From NCBI GenBank assembly GCA_964486335.1, contig CAZAMB010000033.1, positions 1-11,842 on the forward strand: a stretch of 11,842 nt of DNA. The letters run 5' to 3'. The position numbers and the translations under genes are program-made. The DNA comes from CAZAMB01 sp964486335. Lineage in GTDB: Bacteria; Planctomycetota; Phycisphaerae; UBA1845. Positions 1-5,974 of the stretch are shown here, one piece after another. Every line of letters starts with the position of its first letter. Positions within the stretch are counted from its first letter, which is position 1. Below the pieces are notes generated by a model. It was given only the letters and a program-made list of their open reading frames with translations, was not told where the DNA came from and did not search any database.

Positions 1-92
1 CGTCCGTCGTCGCGCCGCCCTTGACACCGACACGCTCATGGAAGTCCGCGGCTCGATAAAGTTAATTCGTTCAGCGTTCCTATTGAGACCGT

Positions 93-122
93 GGCATGCG
101 TTTCGGGGTCGCAACGCATGCC
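93..122. promoter_or_regulatory. Perfect 10-bp inverted repeat upstream of cinA
   Basis: The arms GGCATGCGTT (93-102) and AACGCATGCC (113-122) are perfect reverse complements around a 10-nt loop. Two further G-U wobble pairs could extend the stem. It ends 46 nt before the preferred cinA start. It could be a transcript-end hairpin for a gene left of the window, a leader structure for cinA, or a protein-binding palindrome. No T-run follows on either side, so it is not a textbook intrinsic terminator. The sequence shows the repeat; its role is inference. Confidence 0.5.
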
Positions 123-168
123 GTTGTGATTGGCTCGTCAGCAGGTTCAACGGTAGTCTTTGGCGTCA

Positions 169-1416
169 GTGAACGCCGCCATCATCAGTTGCGGAACCGA
201 ACTTGTTACCGGCCAATGTCTGGACACAAACTCGGCCTGGCTGGCACAGCGTCTGACCGCGCTGGGGGTCGAAGTTTCATCTCATGTCACGGTCGGCGAC
301 GAACAGGAGCGCGTCGCCGACACGATTCGCAAGGCGCAACAAGAGGCCCAGCTGGTGATCATGACGGGCGGACTTGGCCCCACGGCTGATGACCTGACGC
401 GCGATGCGCTTTCGGGCGTATTGAATCAACCGCTTGAATTGCACGCACAAGCGCTGGCTGCCATCCAAGCGTTCTTCGAGAAGTGGGGCCGCGAAATGCC
501 TGTCTCCAACCGCGTGCAGGCCATGATTCCTCGCGTGTGCGAGGTCATTCCCAATCCACGCGGCACTGCGCCGGGAATTGCCCATACTGCCGGCGAACGA
601 ATGCTCTTTGCCCTGCCCGGTGTCCCGGCCGAAATGAAGGCGATGTTCGTCGAGTCCATTGAACCTCGCCTGATTCCTCAGACGCGCGGCGAGCGAACGC
701 TTACGAAACGGCTGCTTTGCTTTGGCATCAGCGAGGCCTCCCTCGGCGAGGCAATCGTCGACCTGATGGCTCGCGGTCGCAATCCGCTCGTGGGTACGAC
801 GGCTTCCGAAGCGATACTCTCCGTGCGCATACTCGCCCGCGGCGCCGACGACGCGTCCGCGGAACTGCTGATTTCCCGAGTTTGCGCTGAAGTCCGACGC
901 CGTCTCGGTTCGTCTGTTTTCGGCGAAGGCGACGATACACTCCAAAGCGCCGTCGCGGCCATGCTCATTGAACGCCGACTCACCGTGGCGACGGCCGAAT
1001 CCTGCACCGGCGGACTTCTCGCCAAGCGACTCACCGATATTCCAGGAAGCAGCGCGTCCTTTCTTCGCGGTTACGTTACTTACAGCAATGAATCCAAAAC
1101 CGAACTTCTCGGCATTCCTTCGGAACTGATTGCCGTTCACGGCGCTGTCAGCGAACCTGTCGCGGAAGCGATGGCCGACCGTTGCCGCCGCATCGCCAAA
1201 AGCGATCTTGCTCTTGCGATCACGGGCATCGCTGGACCCGGCGGCGGGTCGCCGGACAAACCCGTGGGATTGGTCCACGTCGCCCTCGCGGACCGCGATT
1301 CGACGGTCTCGCGCCGCCTGCGACTCGGCGAACACCTCACGCGCGGCGAAATCCGGGATCGGGCCTGTAAGTCAGCGTTGAACCTGCTGCGACTTCGCCT
1401 CCTTGGTGAACGTTAG
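169..1416 (+). CDS. cinA: CinA family protein: COG1058 domain fused to NMN amidohydrolase (PncC-like) domain
   Basis: Two-domain CinA protein of 415 residues, a usual full length. The N-terminal MoCF/COG1058 domain (about 1-168) opens with the family-typical NAAIISCGTEL and carries the M-T-G-G-L-G-P-T-A-D-D loop (about 65-75). A middle linker domain spans about 170-250. The C-terminal amidase domain (about 255-412) has the A-E-S-C-T-G-G motif with the putative nucleophile Ser278, and the ITGIAGPGGGSPDKPVG loop (about 351-367). Characterised relatives deamidate nicotinamide mononucleotide to nicotinate mononucleotide in the cytoplasmic pyridine-nucleotide salvage cycle; some N-terminal domains hydrolyse ADP-ribose. 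The GTG at 169 is preferred because it matches the family N-terminus; a TTG at 160 would add three residues. Neither has a clear Shine-Dalgarno sequence. A reading frame open from the left edge stops at a TGA (170-172) overlapping this GTG, so coupling to an upstream gene is possible but unproven. Confidence 0.93.
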   Translation: MNAAIISCGTELVTGQCLDTNSAWLAQRLTALGVEVSSHVTVGDEQERVADTIRKAQQEAQLVIMTGGLGPTADDLTRDALSGVLNQPLELHAQALAAIQAFFEKWGREMPVSNRVQAMIPRVCEVIPNPRGTAPGIAHTAGERMLFALPGVPAEMKAMFVESIEPRLIPQTRGERTLTKRLLCFGISEASLGEAIVDLMARGRNPLVGTTASEAILSVRILARGADDASAELLISRVCAEVRRRLGSSVFGEGDDTLQSAVAAMLIERRLTVATAESCTGGLLAKRLTDIPGSSASFLRGYVTYSNESKTELLGIPSELIAVHGAVSEPVAEAMADRCRRIAKSDLALAITGIAGPGGGSPDKPVGLVHVALADRDSTVSRRLRLGEHLTRGEIRDRACKSALNLLRLRLLGER

Positions 1417-1426
1417 ACGGTACAAA

Positions 1427-1666
1427 CTAAAGCACGGTGAGGTTTGAAGCCTTTTGTTCTTCCATGCGGTTTAGAAGGACTTCTACGCACTGAGAGTAGA
1501 AGACCTTGTACTTCGCATTGGTCCGAAACCGGCACTTGCTCCGGTAGAGGTCGCGGCAGAATCGGTGCTTTCCGTCGCTCCGCAAATCGTATTTGGATTG
1601 TCGGCGTCGCCCAGGGTTTATTACTTCACGGGGGTCCACTCCGGCCAGCAAAATGGAAACCTTCAA
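1427..1666 (-). CDS. Small uncharacterised Cys/Arg/Lys-rich protein, possibly a remnant
   Basis: This 79-codon frame starts at a TTG, and its stop lies 10 bp from the cinA stop (convergent). I do not recognise the family. The middle is protein-like: a basic segment with three Cys and several aromatics (K-H-R-F-C-R-D-L-Y-R-S-K-C-R-F-R, then K-V-F-Y-S-Q-C), then a predicted helix V-E-V-L-L-N-R-M-E-E-Q-K. The three Cys could suggest metal binding, but no standard zinc-ribbon spacing is seen. The same frame stays open upstream of the TTG to about 1701 and reads naturally there (R-E-F-F-L-S-D-L) without a good start codon. The true start may therefore be missing or shifted by an indel near the A-run at about 1688-1691. 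There is no clear Shine-Dalgarno sequence. It lies immediately 3' of tRNA-Gly, a common place for inserted or decaying DNA. Confidence 0.35.
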   Translation of the reverse strand: MKVSILLAGVDPREVINPGRRRQSKYDLRSDGKHRFCRDLYRSKCRFRTNAKYKVFYSQCVEVLLNRMEEQKASNLTVL

Positions 1667-1772
1667 GTCCGACAGAAAAAACTCACGAGACTTTTCCTGG
1701 CGGAGGAATCAAAGTCGTTTTGCCTGAGCGGATTGGCACCGACCTACAACGACGGTGCACACAATTCAAGAC

Positions 1773-1844
1773 AGCGGGCGAACGGACTCGAACCGTCAAC
1801 GTTCAGCTTGGAAGGCTGATGCTCTACCATTGAGCTACGCCCGC
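1773..1844 (-). tRNA. tRNA-Gly(TCC)
   Basis: The minus strand folds into a full cloverleaf. The 7-bp acceptor stem is GCGGGCG / CGCCCGC, the D-stem GCTC/GAGC with loop AATGGTA, the anticodon stem TCAGC/GCTGA around CTTCCAA (anticodon TCC), and the T-arm GACGG-TTCGAGT-CCGTT. The discriminator base is U, as expected for bacterial tRNA-Gly. CCA is not encoded. On the 5' side (plus-strand positions above 1844) a weak TTGCAG / TAGAGT pair spaced 16 bp could be its promoter, with the -10 about 23 nt from the mature 5' end. Confidence 0.95.
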
Positions 1845-1966
1845 AAAACTCATTCGGCACCCAGCAAACTCTAAAGGTACCGCGTTTCTCTGCAACACCC
1901 CCAGGAGGAGCACACGTCGCCGTTACGCTCTACGTAGGGTCGAAGGCGGGCGATTCTAACGCCAGA

Positions 1967-1984
1967 CTCTTCCACCGGGAAGAG
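1967..1984. repeat. 7-bp hairpin in intergenic DNA
   Basis: CTCTTCC (1967-1973) and GGAAGAG (1978-1984) are perfect complements with the 4-nt loop ACCG. It lies about 120 bp upstream of the tRNA-Gly 5' end. No T-run follows on either strand, so a terminator role is not supported. Confidence 0.35.
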
Positions 1985-2167
1985 AGAATCGAATATCGAC
2001 AATCAGCGTGAGAATCTGATGACTTAGGACCAGCAAAGCTAAAAGTCGCTCCCGTGCGAAGGAGGAGAGCTGGATAGAGTTGGGAGATCAACATGGGAGT
2101 TCCCAAATCCCCGCCCGGGATAAAAACTCGCTGCACTTTCCAACTGCGTCAAATTGTATCCAACGGA

Positions 2168-2190
2168 GACAGTTCGTACGACGAACTGTC
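2168..2190. repeat. Perfect 10-bp inverted repeat, spacer 3 nt
   Basis: GACAGTTCGT (2168-2177), spacer ACG, ACGAACTGTC (2181-2190). This is the strongest palindrome in the intergenic region. On the minus strand it overlaps the stop codon (2191-2189) of a 56-codon frame, as a 3' hairpin would. It could equally be an operator for a dimeric regulator. No T-run follows it. Confidence 0.5.
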
Positions 2191-2486
2191 ATTGTTTGCA
2201 CGCCCACGCGATGTTCTCACTTTGAACGGATGGTAAAAACGGTATCGACAGGCCGGCAGGATTGAACGCCGCCCGGGTCTCTGGATCATCGCGAATCAAA
2301 GCGCCGGCTGGCACGCCTCCTTTTGAGGCTCCGATCAGAAAATGCGCCTCGGCATCCATTCGCGTTCGCGGACTTGATCGGGCGCGCCGTGCTCAGGCGC
2401 CACCCGTCGCTTCGGTAGCCAAGTAATCTAGTACAGATAAGACTCACGCCACCCTGGGCCTGCTCCTCCGAGATTTACGTGACCTC

Positions 2487-5003
2487 TCATCCGGTATTGC
2501 CTCCCTTCTTGCATTCCGCCAACCGGTCTCGCAATTCCGGAGGAACGCGGCTGCCGTCGTTGGCAAGCGATTTGTACAATTGCATCGCGCGTCGCAATGC
2601 GTCACATCCATTCGCACCGTATTGTCGGGGTTGTTCGATCGTCCCTTGCTCGGCACGGGCCAACGTCTGGAGTGTTTGTCCGCGGCGGAAATGCCCGGAC
2701 GCCAGTTGCTCGCGCATATCCGCCGTCATTTTGTCGTCGGCCATGCACGCTTCCATCTCCTTTGTGTATGCGGTCAGCTCGGGAAGGGCGGCGTCGAGGC
2801 GTCCGGCCTCAAACAGTACCCGACCCATTTCTCCTGAAACTTCCGCCGCGCCGGTACAGGATGTCGAATTGCCCGGATCGGCGTTCGCCATGCGGCGCAA
2901 AATGGTCCGGGCGGAATCGAAGTCCGGTATTGCATCGTCCAGCCGTCCGACGCGGGCGAGCACGAGGGCGCGTTTGAAATGGCCGACGGCGAGGTCCATG
3001 GTCGCCCGGGCGTTGTCCGGCTGGGTCGCCGCGTCGTCCACGCGCCGCATCAACGAGGCTTCGCATAGTTCGAGGGCGTCGTCGCCCTTACCAAGTTCCA
3101 GAAGAACGTCCGCGACGCGGTTCAGGCCCACCGTGTAGGCGCGTTGAATCTCGCCGTCTTGAGGGTTGCGCTCCGCAAGCTGTTTGCGGATGTCGAGGCT
3201 CTGAACGTACATGTCGTACGCCTCTTGCGTGCGGCCTAGCTTGATATGGACATCGCCGAGCTTGTTGTAGCTGTAGGACAAGTCCCGCTGTCCCATCTCA
3301 TGTTTTTCCGCGACCGCCTGTTTGAGAGCATGGCTTTTGCGAAAGACTTCCAGGGCTTGATCGTATTGTTGGTCGGTAAGATAAAGGTTGCCGATTCGCT
3401 CGCACGTGATGGCGAGACCGCGTTTGTATTCAATGCTGCCTGGGTCGCGGGCGACCAGATCATCGAATATGGCAGCCGCTTTTTGATAGTTTTGGCGCGA
3501 AGCCTTGGGGTCGCCGAGGTTGGGGCCGTTGGGGCGACCGAGAAGATCGCCCGTCGCGCCGTACGCGAAGGCGAGGTTTTCCAGAATTTTCATATCCAGC
3601 CCGCGTGTGTCCTTGGCCATCCCGTCGAGGTATTGCAAGGTCGTCTTGATGAGAAACTCTCTCGCCCGAGTTTCGCCCTGCGTTCCCTGTATTTTTGGAT
3701 ATTCGACGGTAACGCTCTGCGCAAAACTCTGGAGGTCGGTTAGGCGCCGCTCCGCAAGACGCTGGGCGGATCGGGCTTCGAGGGCTTGCCACACGGCGAT
3801 CGCGCTGCCGCCGATCAACGCCAGCGCCGCGATGCCGATGCCGACGGCGATGCCGCGGTGACGCCGGGCGAACTTGCCGAATTGATAAATGGTCGATGCA
3901 GGACGAGCAACGATGGGATCGTCTTGGAGATAGCGTCGAATGTCGCCGCCCAGTTCAGCCGCGGATGCGTAGCGGCGATCCCGATCCTTTTCCAGTGCCT
4001 TGGCCACAATCGTCTCGATGTCGCCCCGGAATACGCGACTGATCTGACCGAGACGCTTGGGCTCTTCCTCGCGGATGATCCTCGCGGCCTCGACGATCGA
4101 GCTGCGCCGCAAATCCAGCGGCAACTTCTTGGCAAGTAGCTCGTAGGTGATCACGCCCAGGGCGTAGACGTCGCAGCGCGTATCGACCGCGTCGGGATCG
4201 CCCAGCACCTGCTCGGGACTCATGTAAGGAAGCGTGCCGACCAGTTGCGCGGCCTGCGTCTGAATCGAGAGCGTCTTGATATCCGCGTTGGTCGCGTTGG
4301 CGACGCCGAAGTCAAGAACTTTCGACTGGCCCGCCGAGTCAACCAGAATGTTCTCCGGTTTAAGGTCGCGATGCACGATGCCCTTCTGATGGGCGTGGTG
4401 AATCGCATCGCAAACTCCCGCGAGAAGGTCCAGGCGCGCGCGATGCGAGAGTTGTTGATATTCCGCAAACTCGGTGAGGGGCGTGCCTTCCACGTACTCC
4501 ATCGCGAAATAGGCCGTTTCGCGGCCGTCGGAGGTGGCAGTCCCGGCTTCGTAGATCTGTGCTATTCCCGGATGTCGCAGCAGGCCGAGTACGCGAGCCT
4601 CCTGCTGAAACCGCCTTCGCATTTGGCCCGACATGGTCTCTGGTCGCACAACTTTCACCGCCACCGGGCGCTTCGGCTCGTCCTGTTCCGCCAAGTACAC
4701 AACGCCCATCCCGCCTTCTCCAAGCTTGCGGCGAATGGTGTACCGTCCGATTCGTTCCGGCATCCGAACATCGGCGTCTGTTGACAAATGGCCGGCGCTG
4801 CGGTTTTGCATGACGCCGTCGATCACCGGCGTTTTCAGGAATGCGGGCAGATCGTCATCCTGGCGGAGATAGGCTTCGACTTCCCGGCGCAATTCCGGAT
4901 CCGCCGCGCCGATCTTTTCGAGTTCCGCCAATCGTTCGTCCGCGCTCAGTTGCGAAAGACGATCAAATAGATCCGTGATTCTCTGGTATCGTTCAGAATC
5001 CAT
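2487..5003 (-). CDS. Transmembrane Ser/Thr protein kinase (PknB-like) with C-terminal TPR domain
   Basis: 838-residue Hanks-type kinase. Residues 1-60 are the Arg/Glu-rich helical segment often preceding such kinases in Planctomycetota and Myxococcota (D-P-E-L-R-R-E-V-E). The kinase domain spans about 87-360: Gly loop GEGGMGVV 95-102, ATP-anchoring Lys117, catalytic loop HRDLKPEN 211-218 with Asp213, DFG 231-233, a Thr/Ser-rich activation loop, and S-P-E 262-264 in the APE position. All key residues are present, so it should be active. One membrane helix (about 385-405) follows, then an external TPR-like helical region (about 440-815) with repeated A-x-x-x-F-x-x-A patterns, probably the sensing or protein-binding part. 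The ATG at 5003 follows a modest GGAAAG. The gene starts 40 bp after the sigma-factor stop on the same strand, so an operon is likely. Substrate unknown; the sigma factor is the obvious candidate. Confidence 0.94.
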   Translation of the reverse strand: MDSERYQRITDLFDRLSQLSADERLAELEKIGAADPELRREVEAYLRQDDDLPAFLKTPVIDGVMQNRSAGHLSTDADVRMPERIGRYTIRRKLGEGGMGVVYLAEQDEPKRPVAVKVVRPETMSGQMRRRFQQEARVLGLLRHPGIAQIYEAGTATSDGRETAYFAMEYVEGTPLTEFAEYQQLSHRARLDLLAGVCDAIHHAHQKGIVHRDLKPENILVDSAGQSKVLDFGVANATNADIKTLSIQTQAAQLVGTLPYMSPEQVLGDPDAVDTRCDVYALGVITYELLAKKLPLDLRRSSIVEAARIIREEEPKRLGQISRVFRGDIETIVAKALEKDRDRRYASAAELGGDIRRYLQDDPIVARPASTIYQFGKFARRHRGIAVGIGIAALALIGGSAIAVWQALEARSAQRLAERRLTDLQSFAQSVTVEYPKIQGTQGETRAREFLIKTTLQYLDGMAKDTRGLDMKILENLAFAYGATGDLLGRPNGPNLGDPKASRQNYQKAAAIFDDLVARDPGSIEYKRGLAITCERIGNLYLTDQQYDQALEVFRKSHALKQAVAEKHEMGQRDLSYSYNKLGDVHIKLGRTQEAYDMYVQSLDIRKQLAERNPQDGEIQRAYTVGLNRVADVLLELGKGDDALELCEASLMRRVDDAATQPDNARATMDLAVGHFKRALVLARVGRLDDAIPDFDSARTILRRMANADPGNSTSCTGAAEVSGEMGRVLFEAGRLDAALPELTAYTKEMEACMADDKMTADMREQLASGHFRRGQTLQTLARAEQGTIEQPRQYGANGCDALRRAMQLYKSLANDGSRVPPELRDRLAECKKGGNTG

Positions 5004-5015
5004 ACGCTTTCCGTC

Positions 5016-5044
5016 TCACCGGGTGACCATGAATCGGTGACCAT
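5016..5044. repeat. Direct repeats GGTGACCAT with overlapping palindrome in the sigma-kinase gap
   Basis: GGTGACCAT occurs at 5022-5030 and 5036-5044 (14-bp period), and TCACC-G-GGTGA forms a palindrome at 5016-5026. Together they fill most of the 40-bp gap between the sigma stop and the kinase ATG. On the mRNA TCACCG can also pair with CGGTGA across a 13-nt loop. This could be an internal operator, or a leader structure tuning kinase translation. It may also be chance. Confidence 0.35.
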
Positions 5045-5628
5045 CAGTTTTTCTTGTTGAGTTCAAGCGCCAACCAAACCCTCGCGGCGCTCCAATCCCG
5101 CTTGATGGTGCGTTCCGTCACACCAAGGACGTGCGCGGCCTCTTCCACCGAAAGTCCCCCGAGAAAACGCGCGATGACGACCTGATAGTGCCTTGGGTTC
5201 AACTGTGCCAACTGTTCGAGCGCGGCATGGAGCGCGCCGGCGTCCACGTCGAGACTCTCGGCCTCCTCTGAAAAACCTGACAGGGTGATGCGTTGCCATC
5301 CTCCACCGCGCTTGTCCGTGCCGCGATCACGAGCGTAATTGATGAGAATCTGCCGCATGGCCAGCGCGCACACGTTCAGAAAGTGCGCCCGGTCCTTCCA
5401 GGTTTGTTGGTCCTGGTGGACCAACTTCAAAAAAGCTTCATGAACCAACGCGGTCGGCTGGAGCGTGTGATCCGGACGTCCTCCGCACAGCATCCGGTCG
5501 GCGACACTTCGGAGTTGATCGTAGACCACCGGGAACAGCCGATCCGAAGCGGATGCGTCCCCGACGACGAGTTCCCTCAGTGCCTGATTGACCACACCGG
5601 CGTTGTCATCCCGTTTCGGATCGCCCAC
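5044..5628 (-). CDS. ECF RNA polymerase sigma factor, Sig-70_X6 type (kinase-linked, ECF43-like)
   Basis: 194-residue sigma-70 family protein. Region 2 (about 24-100) includes L-F-P-V-V-Y-D-Q-L-R, then TLQPTALVHEAFLKLV (55-70) and H-F-L-N-V-C-A-L-A-M-R-Q-I-L-I-N-Y-A-R (82-100). Region 4 (about 133-190) has the helix-turn-helix G-L-S-V-E-E-A-A-H-V-L-G-V-T-E-R-T-I-K-R-D-W. No anti-sigma gene is adjacent; a Ser/Thr kinase gene follows instead. In classical ECF factors region 2.2 reads roughly D-A-E-D-x-x-Q-E-T-F; here the acidic residues are replaced by Q-P-T-A, placing Thr59 in their position. The kinase-activated factor EcfP of Vibrio parahaemolyticus works through phosphorylation of a region-2.2 threonine, so the same logic is inferred here. 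The frame is open up to 5787, but that extension is not sigma-like. The chosen GTG (or a TTG at 5631) follows a GGAGG ribosome site. Confidence 0.9.
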   Translation of the reverse strand: MGDPKRDDNAGVVNQALRELVVGDASASDRLFPVVYDQLRSVADRMLCGGRPDHTLQPTALVHEAFLKLVHQDQQTWKDRAHFLNVCALAMRQILINYARDRGTDKRGGGWQRITLSGFSEEAESLDVDAGALHAALEQLAQLNPRHYQVVIARFLGGLSVEEAAHVLGVTERTIKRDWSAARVWLALELNKKN

Positions 5629-5637
5629 CAACCAAAG

Positions 5638-5642
5638 CCTCC
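5638..5642 (-). promoter_or_regulatory. Ribosome binding site of the sigma-factor gene
   Basis: GGAGG on the minus strand lies 6 nt before a TTG (5631-5629) and 9 nt before the GTG (5628-5626). It decides the start in favour of the roughly 194-residue form over the much longer open frame. Confidence 0.6.
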
Positions 5643-5868
5643 GTTGATCCCTGCCATGAACTCCGCCCGCGCCAGCATGACGAGGTCCCCATGGCGAAAG
5701 CCTCTGCAACTCCAGGCATCGATATCGGTACGCCGGCGATGAGGAATATCCTACCGTTCGGTCAACTTGAAGTCGCATGACGTCCACTTCGCCGACAAGT
5801 ATTTTCTGTTTTTTGTCCCCTCCGAAGCCGAATTCGTGTTTCTCCAGTTAGGGCCGTCAGATTCCGCC

Positions 5869-5883
5869 TGGATAGGCTATCCA
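5869..5883. promoter_or_regulatory. 15-bp palindrome in the divergent intergenic region
   Basis: TGGATAG-G-CTATCCA is a perfect 7+1+7 palindrome, midway between the sigma gene and the divergent modular protein gene. An 11-bp palindrome TTCCG-A-CGGAA lies 33 bp further on (5917-5927). The size and placement suit an operator for a dimeric regulator of one or both genes. No matching regulator gene is visible. No convincing -35/-10 pair was found beside it. Confidence 0.4.
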
Positions 5884-5974
5884 ATGCCCTCCGAGGCGAG
5901 CGGAACGTCAGGTTTCCGACGGAATCGGGAGCCGGTGAGCCTGATGGTTCAGAAAGCAAACGAGAGATACGGAC

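Larger units (their letters stand above)
1845..2486. other. About 640 bp without a convincing gene
   Basis: No reading frame here resembles a protein I recognise. Two very short frames overlap on opposite strands. A 47-codon plus frame (2093-2236) starts with ATG six nt after GGGAG. A 56-codon minus frame (2359-2189) has protein-like composition (M-D-A-E-A-H-F-L-I-G-A-S-K-G-G-V) but no Shine-Dalgarno sequence. They cannot both be trusted and neither is called as a gene. The stretch also holds two inverted repeats, listed separately. It lies between the tRNA-Gly promoter side and the 3' end of the kinase gene. Confidence 0.5.

Noticed and set aside
277..1335. Long minus-strand frame (about 352 codons) opposite cinA
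   Set aside because: It has no recognisable motif, and cinA on the plus strand matches its family over the whole length.
1444..1833. Plus-strand frame of about 129 codons
   Set aside because: It runs through the tRNA-Gly gene, has no recognised motif, and lies antisense to a more protein-like frame.
2479..3138. Plus-strand frame (about 219 codons) opposite the kinase TPR region
   Set aside because: Its Ser/Arg/Pro-rich composition is typical of an antisense frame of a GC-rich gene; the kinase is clear.
5629..5787. N-terminal extension of the sigma factor to the first start at 5787
   Set aside because: The added 53 residues are not sigma-like, and a good GGAGG site lies just before the internal TTG/GTG.
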